Below, one piece after another: positions 11,001 to 20,709 of a stretch of DNA of 64,000 bases (within the stretch, counting starts at the first letter, position 1; each line of letters starts with the position of its first letter). The notes below the pieces were generated by a model. It did no database searches and was not told where the DNA came from. It saw only the letters and a list, made by a program, of their open reading frames with translations. The position numbers and the translations under genes were made by a program. Origin of the DNA: Bremia lactucae (Eukaryota; Oomycota; Peronosporomycetes; Peronosporales; Peronosporaceae); the NCBI RefSeq assembly GCF_004359215.1, contig NW_027152213.1:1078087-1142086 (forward strand), given 5' to 3'.

Positions 11001-12250
11001 CCTGGTAGTACTTCGTAGTCCGTTTAACGGCCCACGCGCGTTCCAACATGTTGGTTGACGAAGGAGGGAGCTTTTTTTTAAGCCCCTCAAGAAGGCTATC
11101 ATGCAACGCTTGAAAAGTTCGCTCATTTGAGTGACCTTAAATGGAGAGCGATCGATCGCATAAGTTCGGTCGTAGGCGGGCCAGCCGTTAGCGCAATGTT
11201 GTTTGCTCTCCAACGAGACGAGCAAGATTAGGCTATAGCCGAGTTCGTACAATAGGAACTCGACGAGGCATGAGAGAAAGTAGCCTTGTTTTACCAACAA
11301 GGCTCTAAACACGCGGATAGGTTGAGAGAATAGGGGGATCAAGAATTAGAGCTGTTGAGACTGCAGCATTTTCATGCTGCTAGCAAGCTGACGCTTCCAC
11401 GTCGACCTGAAAGCTTACAGATAAACATCTATACGTTCAAGGCAGTCAAAGGCGACTCCCTTTTAAGATAGACGACGCCATTGAAGCTTGCCGTATCATT
11501 GATGATGATACGAAAGTGAAATTTGGAATTTCCAACTTAGCCGGACGTGTCAAATCTTGGGCCTTGGGGCTTAAGCTTCACAACCCATTAGTTTTTGGGT
11601 CGTATGAGGACTTTAATACCCGGCTAAGATAAACATTTGAGCCACCCCGTGCCGAATTCGAAGTTTGAGCCGAGCTCCTGGATTTGAAGCAGGGCAAGCG
11701 TTACCTTCACGCTTATGCCTAGCATACACAATACCTGGTCAGTTGCTGAACAAACACAGGTAACTGCGTTTATTAAAGGTCTTGTAGACGGTCCTAATAA
11801 GACCCATCTGTTCCGGCTTGAATTAGAGTCGCTCGACCAAGCGATTTCTATAGCGGATCTGGAGGACTTCAGTCTTAAACAGGCTTTTGTCCACTCTCGA
11901 GATTATCGTCCCTCGAGACGACATGAAATCGGAGGTCCAGAACCTATGGACATCTCGTATGTAGAAAGCGAGAAACCCTGCTCTTCGAATCACAAACGAT
12001 TACAAAAATGTAATCGTTGTGAGGAAATTGGTTACTACGCCTATGAGTGTAGTGCCCCACGGCCAGTGCCTAGAAACACTGAGCAAAAAGATGGATGTCC
12101 TTTGAGTGAGTGCGATGGCCTCACTTTGCGGGTCGGTCAATTGCACGACTGCACAAGACCTCAGTGTGTAAACCCATCACACTGTGGAGTCGGATACCGA
12201 CGGCTGTGCACAAGCACATGCAGCATCGAAATTCGACCACTCGAATAAGT
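11001..12250 (+). pseudogene. Gypsy-A gag, copy I, broken
   Basis: This is the plus-strand Gag. 11001-11700 is degraded; capsid homology is recognisable by comparison with copy III. 11715-12248 is open and reads QVTAFIKGLVDGPNKTHLFR, then HEIGGPEPMDISYVESEK, then a zinc knuckle CNRCEEIGYYAYEC. In the knuckle the usual His is replaced by Tyr (CX2CX4YX4C), so it may be non-functional. Copy III (62540-63740) has the intact form CNRCQKLGHYAHEC. The gag ends shortly before the pol linker. Confidence 0.7.
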
Positions 12251-15120
12251 TGAGTGGTACAAAACAAGGATGCTTGCTAGAAAAGCAACATCCAAGAAAG
12301 TTGAAACTCCTGTCAGTGTGAAAGTCCTAGATCGTCTGGATAGTCGATCGTAGAGGATCTCGCTGTCGATGCGCAACCACATGTAGAGGCAGTTGGGGAG
12401 GATACTTCCCAAATAACACATGAGGGAATAAGTCTCCAAGAATCTGCGATAATAAGTCTTTAGAAAACTGGGGTCAAAAACTCCCAGTTTTTTTGGAAAT
12501 AAGTTCCTAAGATAAACCTGAGACAATTAATGTCTTAGTAAACAAAGGATCAAGTGTAGGGCGCTTATACACTTTATAAATAGCGCCTCCGAATTTAACT
12601 TCAATTGCCAATGCTTGAACCGAAATGTTCCTTGCGTGATCTGCGTAGTGGTAAAGTCAAGCAGATCTGCCAACTTTTTCAGTCGATGAAAAGGGACTAA
12701 GAAAGTTCCTCGGTTTAGCGGCGTACCTGCACAAGTACTCACGCAATTATGCCGAATGACAGAACATATTTAGTCTTTGTTGAAGAAAAAAGTAAAGTGT
12801 TCATGGAACGCTGATTGTCAGCGTTCCTTCGAGGGTATTAAGAAAGTCTTGATGCAATCGCCAATCCTGCCGATTGCTGACCAAGATCGACCATTTCGTG
12901 TGGTCTGTGACACCAGCGATTTCACAATCGGCTGTGCTTCAATGCAATATGACACAGACGGCGCAGAGCGCGTCGTCTGTTATCAATCGCGTCAGCTTCA
13001 ACTAGCTGAACGCAACTATCCTGTGCATGACAAGGTACATATTTCTATGAAATACGCACTGGCTAATTTTAGAATCTAACTCTTGGGAGATAGACCGTTC
13101 ATTGTATCGCACGGCCGTAAACAGTCCACACCTCTTGCAAAGAATGGCGAGATGCTTGACTTTCTTCGCGGAGTCTAGCTTCTCGTGGAGTATAAAGCAG
13201 GACGACTTAACGTCGTCGCTGATGCTTTCAGCTTCTCATTGAGTTGTAGTTTTTTGCCGAGGACGAGCTACTAAATAATGACTTCGAAAAAGGTAGCGAG
13301 TGGCTTTGTGACTGTTGAATACTTCGACGGTTCGTAGCTATTTGTGGCTTGACTCACCAGCCCGATTTTGTGCCGGCTGCGCAAATGAACAGTGAGCATA
13401 AGGCCACTGTTGCAACAAAAATGTTTCGTCGTCAACATTACTTGACGACGTTAAAAAAGCTTATCAATGATAAGCCTCTTAAAGGGTTGATGGATTGCCT
13501 TATAAATCTATCCCAACAATCCTTAAAAGGATTGTCGCAATTATTTCGATCCTCAACAGATCGATATACATGACGTAACGTTTTATTGTATTATACAGCC
13601 GTTGCTGGCGACACATCTCGTGTCGTCATCCTTACACGTAATGATTGCGATTACAAATCATGTGTGAGTACCACGATGCACCAATAAGTGGTCATCGTGG
13701 ACGTGAGAAGACTTTTCTCACGATAAGTCGCGACTTTTAATGGCCACGCCAGTATGAGTTCGTTCGAAAGGACATACGTGCTTGCGAAGTTTGTCTACGG
13801 GTGAGGCCCGGTGCTTCATCCCGGGCTTCTGCATGTTCCGGCAAGTGTTTGCAGTCCGGATCTATGAACTTCATCTTCGGATTTCCCGACGACGATCATT
13901 ACAATAATGGTATTTTGTTTTGATCATTTCAGCAAATTGCTGCAGTCCCGGAGTCGACCACAGCCAAAGGCTGTGCTCGTGTCTTTGTTGACACGATATT
14001 TTGACTCCATGGGTAACCCTTTGAACTGGTCTCAGATCGAGACCCTAGATTCACGGCGGAATTTTGGCAAACTGTGTTAAATCACTTGAAACGCAGTTGA
14101 ATATTTCAACTTTTGACTATTCTGAAACAGCTGGTCAGACGGATCGTTTAAACAGTATCTTTGGAGAGATAGTCCGCGAATACATCCACTCTTTCGCGAG
14201 CAGGAGCGAGTTATTGCCGATGGTAGAATTTGCCATCAACAATTCAGTGCATGCTTTTGCAAGGCGTTCACCGTTTTACGTGAGCAGCTTACACCATCCG
14301 CGTATACCCACCTTGTTTGAGAGTGACTTTTATTGGGGGGGACTCGATCAAGCAAAGAATATCGAGATCTTGCTCATCACGCATTGGCCCTAAGGTCAAT
14401 GCGAAGGATACCACTGTTTATATAATCAACATTGAAGTGGACAAACTCAGTAAGAATAATAATGCTACCACTGATGGATAACGATACTGAAAGACTCAGC
14501 ATCGAAAACAATATTAATGAGAACAATAATGCTCTCACTAACGAGGAGAATCACATCGTTGCAGTGCGCACCGATCGCACTGAAGACAAAAACAAAACCG
14601 AGTCAGAAGGTGATTTCATGCTGGCTAGAGAAACTGTTGTCCGTTTCGTACACGATTCCATCGCTGATGCGGTCGACAAACAGAAACGGAGCTCTGACAA
14701 AAATGGGAGAGCAAACATTCTTTCATTTAATGATAACGACCTAGCACTACTGTCTACGGTATACTACCAAACCATTTAGCGACGAATGTGGGCAGCAATA
14801 AATTACTGCCCAAGCATATCGGCCCGTGCCATGTACTGCACCGCCAAGGCAATGCATTTCACGATCGAGCTGCCTCGTAGGATGCGTACGCATCCTACGT
14901 TTTATGTTGGGAATCTCTACTCTTACCATCATTACGAGGCTTGTTCCGATTTCGAATTACCCCGAAACGGTCTAAGGCGTCTGCCAAAGACTTTTGGCCC
15001 CGAGCTAAAGAATCTTAGACTTGGGACAGAGCCTAGTTCTCAAGAAACCAGACGATCCACTCTTTCCTCCAAGTAAGAGATCTTATGACGAGCTGTTACC
15101 GGCTCGTTTTAAAGGTACTG
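12251..15120 (+). pseudogene. Gypsy-A pol, copy I, reverse transcriptase palm deleted
   Basis: The protease-RT linker near 12600-12660 (LEPKCSLRDL..GKVKQIC) passes at about 12660-12690 straight into the RT connection/RNase H block (GLRKFLGLAAYLHKYSRNYA). The whole RT palm with its YxDD motif is therefore missing. RNase H follows (12830-13220: ADQDRPFRVVCDTSDF, then AERNYPVHDK). Degraded integrase covers about 13570-14400, and a post-integrase linker/chromodomain-like segment covers 14590-15080 (GRANILSFNDNDLALLSTV, then FTIELPRRMRTHPTFYVG). Frameshifts and stops are frequent. This copy could not encode its own polymerase. Confidence 0.75.
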
Positions 15121-15255
15121 ATATATCCTTTCGTTTGCCAGTTGATCTGTCGCCACTTGCGCTCAATTTCTCAACTGGTCACGAGAAATATTTTTAATTG
15201 TCATCGCTAACTCGCGGCGATGGGATCGCTCGTGACAATGTCCTCCTTCAAATAG

Positions 15256-15267
15256 TGAGGGGGGGGA
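15256..15267 (+). other. purine run downstream of pol (copy I)
   Basis: The run gtgagggggggg lies about 140 bp after the last recognisable pol residue. It resembles a central or secondary polypurine tract, but the tract that adjoins a 3' LTR in this family is elsewhere (16803-16818 in copy II), so its role is uncertain. Confidence 0.3.
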
Positions 15268-15339
15268 TTCAAATCACGATGTTGATTCGGGTTCGTCCAA
15301 CGAGGCGAACCCGATTTTTCCTCCTCCCCATTGACGGAT

Positions 15340-16364
15340 TCTAGTGGTTAGAAGCGTTTTCTTGTATAACGCCTCTCGAACCACCGTGAGGTAAAGGGGG
15401 TCGAACGATTTATCTCGCTCGTTGGCGAGGGTATCCACCCTCGCTTGATAGCTGGGAACCTCGTTCCCAACTGATGATGGACGTTCCGGGTTTCGTACGG
15501 CAGTACGACGAGACCCATCCTCCTCGACAGAGAGTCCATCAGAGAACTAGCGCTTCCCGCGCTCGTAAAGGATTGGGGGTTCTCAATCCCTACGCGTATC
15601 TCACAAGAGATGGGGGTCCTCCAATGAGTATCTTTAAGGGAGTATGCCTCCTTGGGGGCATGACCTGCATCCTTAAAAGCACGACGTGAGCCCCCCCACC
15701 CACCCACGAGAGGCAAGGTATCCCTCCCTCTCTAGACAAACGGTGCAGTTGTAGTGTGCACTGACTAAGGTCCGTTTTTTTAATCGTTCGCGGAAGGCAT
15801 CTAGTTTGTCAAGCCAGACCTTACGGCCTATGCTTTGTACATTCTGTGCAAATACTGTCCAAGCTTGGAACATAGGTTTGACATCCTTTGCCCGCTAACA
15901 AATGGGCCACCGTTGCTGCAAAAAGGCGTCGATAAATAATTCCGTTTCATCCTCACCAGGCTCGTGAAGCCTGGATGAGTCGTACAACGGAATATGATAT
16001 CGATCGTTGGTCGTACCTGACCAACGAGTTGGGTTACCCTTAGAGGGCACCCAAGGCATCTTTTCCGGAGCGAACCTCAACTTATTGCGGTCCCTATCCT
16101 GTTGGCTCACTTTACCGTTAGCGCTAACACGGCTCTCGGAGCGATCCGTAGAATCACTCCTATCTTGGTGATGCAAACTAGCACATTCTTCCCTTCACGG
16201 TCACTTCGTACCTAGCGACGCATACTAACATCACCAGAGTGGTCGTCACCAAAGAGGTCCGACGAGTCGAACAATCTCGTCATCTCCTCTTTGGTTGTCA
16301 CGTTAGAACCCGAAGGTTCAACGGGCTTCACTGATCCGTGCAGCTGCCAGCTTTGCGGGCTACG
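15340..16364 (-). pseudogene. antisense ORF of Gypsy-A copy I (unknown protein)
   Basis: It lies downstream of pol in copy I but reads on the opposite strand. From 16364 downward, frames give an acidic segment (MTRLFDSSDLFGDDHSGDVS), then MHHQDRSDSTDRSESRVSAN at 16176. Then come FAPEKMPWVPSKGNPTRWSG, ELFIDAFLQQRW and, after one stop, VQSIGRKVWLDKLDAFRERL with a KRTLVSAHYN tail. The same modules occur in copy II on its opposite strand (16920-18613), with many substitutions but a conserved pattern. Several stops or frameshifts break it here. I do not recognise the family. The sequence ends abruptly where the LTR of copy II starts (16365). Confidence 0.6.
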
Positions 16365-16802
16365 TGTAACGGGGCACTGCCGACTTGTACTGCTTTAGTA
16401 AAAGTTCACCTTGCACTGCCTAAGTGCGAGTGGTGCATCACGTCACTTCACGTACACTAGTACGTGCAGAGGAAGACTCTCTTCAAAACAATGCCTTTAA
16501 AGAGGGTTAAAATATAGCTGTATTTAATATAATTAAGTTCTTCTGTTTCTATATTTTTTACTAATCTAATTAAATACTAATACTAAACATGTAATAAAGT
16601 TTCATATGTCTCTCTCTTTGCGCGCGTCCAGCGCTGACTGTTCCGCAGAGAAAGTAGATATAATGGCCTATATCACAAATGAATAACCTATCCGAATATT
16701 ATTACGTAAGGAAATATTCTCTAAATATTACCTACCTTTTAGATAATATATTAATTAACAACGTTTAAGTATTAATTTCATGAAACGATACACCCCGTTA
16801 CA
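16365..16802 (-). repeat. Gypsy-A 3' LTR of copy II
   Basis: It is 438 bp, TGTAACGGGG...CCCCGTTACA, in the same orientation as 22724-22988, 55599-56037, 59053-59492 and 63797-64000. In those copies the adjacent gag-pol is on the minus strand, so the sense strand is minus. It touches the antisense ORF of copy I without any spacer on its left. Confidence 0.8.
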
Positions 16803-16818
16803 TCACCCCTCCCTTAAA
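16803..16818 (-). promoter_or_regulatory. polypurine tract of Gypsy-A copy II
   Basis: Read on the minus strand, TTTAAGGGAGGGGTGA directly precedes the 3' LTR, as expected for the plus-strand primer of reverse transcription. Copies IV (56038 on) and III (59493 on) have equivalent tracts. This places the antisense ORF inside the element rather than outside it. Confidence 0.65.
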
Positions 16819-16919
16819 CGACAATCACTCTGATTGTTATTGAATAGAATGGTCACTATAAGACCACTTAATCGAAAACGATGTGGATTGGTCAGAACCA
16901 CCATTTTTAATGTTATCGC

Positions 16920-18613
16920 ATGGTTAACATGTTTATGCGGTATGCGAATAGTGCGGCGCATTCGGCTGCGGTTCATGCAGCCGCGGGCGACCCCATCATC
17001 GTCTCTTGCGGCAGACGTTCCGTCTGCCGTAGTATCGTCTTCTCCCGCAACATTAGTGTTGCGGGTGCACGTGGTGAGTCACCACGTGAATACGACCCCT
17101 CTTTGGAGGTCGACTCGGGAGAACAGAACAGTCGCCTGATCATCGTCAGGCGGCTGGCTATGAGTCTTTGAATGAGTGGGGTCAATCGGATGAACGTGCT
17201 AATAGCGTTCGCTATAGCATGTGGCACCGATGATGAGAATGATTTCTCATCGCCAGCACTGTCTCCGGTGCCGTCACCCGCACATATATCTGTGCGTCGC
17301 GATGACGATGGCGTAAGCCATCGTAAAGAAGTTTTCGTAGTAGCCCTGCTTCAGTGGGTACCACACCACTCAGGGGGGCGTAGACAATAAAATGTCTCGT
17401 CTTGCTCCTGAGAAGAAGCCGTGGCTTTTGCCCGAACGGCTATTCAGTATGTTGTCTGGAAAGACTACTGCTCACACTAAATATTACTTATTTATTGCGA
17501 CAAAGCTACATGGTCCTGATCCCAACGCGAAGAACTTCCGCGCTGAAAAGTATTTTATCTCGATGCTTTTCTTAAGCATCGATGATATAGTGACAACAAC
17601 AAGCGAGATAAAAGCTCGTTGATGCAAGCCTAAACGCGTTTATTCGCAATGTCAAAGACATTCAACGCGAAGCCTGGCTTCAAAGACTTAACGCGATTCG
17701 CGTTAAGTTTGAAAAACAAACTCTAATCGGTGCAAGGTTTAATTTGCATCGGTTGTCTCATGAGGAGGACTTCCATGCCCTACGTGGGGTGATCCCTGTC
17801 CGTGTTGTGTTGACAACACGAAAAGAGTGAAAGGGGATGTGTATTAACGTTTACTGCCTTGGGGAAGCGCTCGCGTCTCTATTGAGATGCTCGATGAGAT
17901 TTACATTTTGCAATCAATTTACATGCGCCAGGGGCGCGTGTTTTCCGATGGACCTTCTGATTCATCGAATGGGTCTCGTCATACTGACGGACGAGGTCTT
18001 TAACGTCAACAACCATCTGGGAACGTGGCTCTCAGCTGTCATGTGAAGGTGGATAACCGCGCCAGCGAACAAGATAACTCGTTCGCTGATCCTTCACATC
18101 ACGGTCCACAAGGAAGCGTTAGCCACCGTGGGAATCCACTAATGGTTGTAAGGCGGAGGAGGAAAAATTAGATCCGACCCATGTGTTCGGATCTAGAGTC
18201 GAAGATCGACAAATTCGATCGCTTTCTCCATTATTTGGAGGAGGGACTTGATCACGAGCGCGGTAAGCGTCGCGCGTTAGAGCAGACGGTGCAAACTCAC
18301 AAATCGATCGGTTGGAAGACCGTTCGAAGAGGGCGTACTCCATGTTAGAGTACAAACGATAATATCACGCTCGTCGGGATGAGCTGTCTTCCGCTCATCG
18401 CGGTTTCGAGGATCTTCAGACCCGGCATGAGAATCTCCAGATTCAACATGAGAATCTGGTTCGTGGCTACAAGAGTCTTTAGGGATTCTTGAAAGATTGT
18501 CAGATCCATCCTCGGAAGAAATTGCGTACTGATGGTACGCGCGGAGCCGACCAACGTCCAATTCTATTGTGTACGCATTGCCTCTGCGATACAGTACACG
18601 AAAAGGCCGAATG
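16920..18613 (+). pseudogene. antisense ORF of Gypsy-A copy II (longest copy)
   Basis: ATG at 16920 begins MVNMFMRYANSAAHSAAVHA. Then follow an acidic Ser/Asp/Pro-rich segment (DFSSPALSPVPSPAHISV), MSRLAPEKKPWLLPERLF, and KLHGPDPNAKNFRAE. Near 17625-17825 comes AFIRNVKDIQREAWLQRLNA, then FNLHRLSHEEDFHALRGVIP. The C-terminal part (about 18180-18520) is coiled-coil-like: DLESKIDKFDRFLHYLEEGL, then RHENLQIQHENLVRGYKSL. A few frameshifts and stops interrupt it. An intact version would be roughly 500-570 residues. It faces pol tail to tail, between the chromodomain and the polypurine tract. It is not Gag: copy III of the same family has its own Gag with a zinc knuckle on the other strand. Function unknown. 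Confidence 0.65.
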
Positions 18614-18690
18614 AACTTGGGTAGTATTTTACTGCTACCACATTAGTGACTACACGCTTAGGTAAGTTGAAAGCAATCGACTAGTCGGAT

Positions 18691-18762
18691 GGTCTTATGG
18701 TGTAATGGTTAGCACTCTGGACTCTGAATCCAGCGATCCGACTTCAAATCCCGGTAGGACCT
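18691..18762 (+). tRNA. tRNA-Gln (anticodon CTG), probably a pseudogene or retroposed copy
   Basis: It is 72 nt. The acceptor stem GGTCTTA pairs with TAGGACC (one G-T wobble), with discriminator T. The D-arm has GTGTAATGGTTAGCAC. The anticodon stem CTGGA/TCCAG holds the loop CTCTGAA, so the anticodon is CTG (Gln). The T-arm CCGAC-TTCAAAT-CCCGG has two mismatches (A-C and C-C) where an intact tRNA-Gln would pair. It lies inside the pol C-terminus of Gypsy-A copy II and interrupts it. The flanks actagtcgga (18680-18689) and actagtgga (18777-18785) look like a target-site duplication. Confidence 0.75.
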
Positions 18763-19023
18763 TGTAATGCACTGCTACTAGTGGAGCCAATACCGTAGAG
18801 AGTAGTACAAGGTCAGTAATTTTAAATGAAAGAACATTTGCTCTTACATGTTTGGCTGCGTTCCGTTTCTGAAGGTTCAATGCGTTAGCAATGGAATCCT
18901 GTACGAAAAGGGTTACTGATTCTCGAGTCAGCAGACATTCCTCTGCTGACTCATTTGTTTAGTCTTTTCCAGTGCGCTTTGCGCGCACTGCCATGAGATC
19001 TTTCTCATCTTCGATGTCGATTG

Positions 19024-19100
19024 CTTCGACATCGACATCACTCGCGTCGTTGGTAACTTCGACATCGACATCATTCGCGTCGTTGTTAACTTCGACGCGT
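19024..19100 (-). repeat. 33-bp tandem repeat, about 2.3 units, in the Gypsy-A pol tail
   Basis: Units 19024-19056 and 19057-19089 differ at two positions, and a third, partial unit follows. The unit length is a multiple of three, so on the minus strand it adds an 11-residue acidic repeat of the type NDANDVDVEV. Confidence 0.75.
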
Positions 19101-19152
19101 GATGAGCATGAGCCAGAAATGGTTTTGCTCGTGCGAGTCCACCCTTCTTAAA

Positions 19153-20709
19153 TTAGAGGATCCCTCTAATTGGGTGGATATGCGTGGATGGCCTACGCCA
19201 TCCACGGAGAACGGTGTATGCGATGTAGACGCGTGCACCGAACTGTTGAAGGCGGATTCGACCATCGGTATAAAACTCGCTCCAGTTCGTATACGATTGG
19301 ACGTAACCTTGAAGTATCTCTTCGAGGACGCGATTTACGCGTTCCGTCTGACCATCTCTCTCTAGATGATCAGAAGATGACATAGTCAGCCGTGTTCTTA
19401 AGGATCGGAACACGGAATGCCAAAAATCCGCCGTAAACAGTGGATCTCTTTCCGAGACCAGTTCACGGAGTAAACCGTGATGTTTGTATACCGTGTCGAT
19501 TAAGACACGGGCACAACCCGGAGCCGTAATCGACTCTGGTACTGCATCAAGATGTACCATCTTGCTGAATCTGTCTACAAAAACAAGGATTTCATTGTTT
19601 TTGTGATCGTCTTCCGGAAATCCGAAGACGAAGTCCATAGATACGGACTGCAAACATTCTGCCGGAAGTGGTAGAGGTTGGAGAGGTGCACGGGATGAAC
19701 GGCTAGGCTTCACCCGTTGACATACCTCGCAAGCACGAATGAATTTGCGCACGAATATACTTGCGCACGAACTGATACTGGCGGGGCCAGTAAAAGTCGC
19801 GACTCACTGTGAGATAAGTTTTCTCACGTCCACGATCCTTTTTTGTTGGTGCATCGTGACACTCATACATAATGCGCAAGCGCAAACAATGTGAACGACG
19901 ACGACACGTGGAGTGTCGCCGGCAACGGCTGTGTAATACAATAAGCCGTTGCGTGTTGTGTATCGATCGGATGACGATCGATATAAAGCCGGTAAATTTT
20001 TAAACGATTTATCGGATGGATTCATCAGATGATCCATTAAACGCAGATAGTCCTTATCTTCTGTGTAGGCTTGCTTTATGTCATCAAACAAGGTTGATGA
20101 CGGAACACATAAAATGAATTTTGCAACAGTGGAATTAATTTCACTGTTGGGGTGCACTGCTGACTCGGAATCGGGTCGGCGTGATAACGCATCCGCGACG
20201 ACATTAAGTCGTCCTGGTTTATATTCCACGGAGAAATCATACTCCGCGAAGAAGGATATCCACCTCGCCACTCTTTGCGAGAGGTGTGGGCTATTTACGG
20301 CCGTGCGTAATGACGCATGGTCCGTATATACGATGAACGGTCTATCTCCGTGGAGATACACCCTAAAATTAGCCAGTACATATTTCATGGCAAAAAGTTC
20401 AATGTCATGCACTGAATAATTGCGTTCAGCTGGTTGCACCTGACGCGATTGGTAACAGACGACGCACTCCGCGCCGTCTATATCGTATTGCATTAACGCG
20501 CAGCCGATTGCGAAATCGCTGGCGTCACAGACCACATGGAATGGTCTGTCTTGATCTGCAATCGCCAAGATGGGCGATTGCATCAAGCTTTGCTTGATAC
20601 CTTCAAACGAACGTTGACAATCAGCGTTCCATAACCATTTCTCGTCTTTTTTCAAGAGACGAGAGAGATGAACTGTCATCTCTGCATAATTGCGAGAGTA
20701 CTTGTGCAA
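19153..20709 (-). pseudogene. Gypsy-A pol, copy II: RNase H and integrase
   Basis: On the minus strand, 20709-19804 is one open frame with the RT connection, RNase H (ADQDRPFHVVCDASDFAIGC, then VYTDHASLRTAVNSPHLSQR, then VEYKPGRLNVVADALSRRPD) and the start of the integrase zinc domain. 19752-19153 continues integrase: CEVCQRVKPS, then SVSMDFVFGFPEDDHKNN, SERDPLFTADFW and DGQTERVNRVLEE. This gives the D, D and E of the catalytic triad. A frameshift near 19800 separates the two frames. This is the best-preserved integrase in the window. Confidence 0.8.

Larger units (their letters stand above)
18614..19152 (-). pseudogene. Gypsy-A pol C-terminus/chromodomain region, copy II, split by a tRNA insertion
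   Basis: On the minus strand this continues from integrase: an acidic tail with an 11-residue repeat (see 19024-19100), then KHVRANVLSFKITDLVLLST (near 18860-18790). Here the match to copy I (GRANILSFNDNDLALLSTV) breaks off at the tRNA-bearing insertion (18690-18776). It resumes near 18650 with sequence matching copy I's NxGSxKxLPK-like and FRVLYRR-like segments. The gene is dead. Confidence 0.55.

Noticed and set aside
14432..14779. Plus-strand 115-codon frame as a host gene
   Set aside because: Its end (GRANILSFNDNDLALLSTV) is the Gypsy post-integrase module also found in copy II, so it is part of pol.
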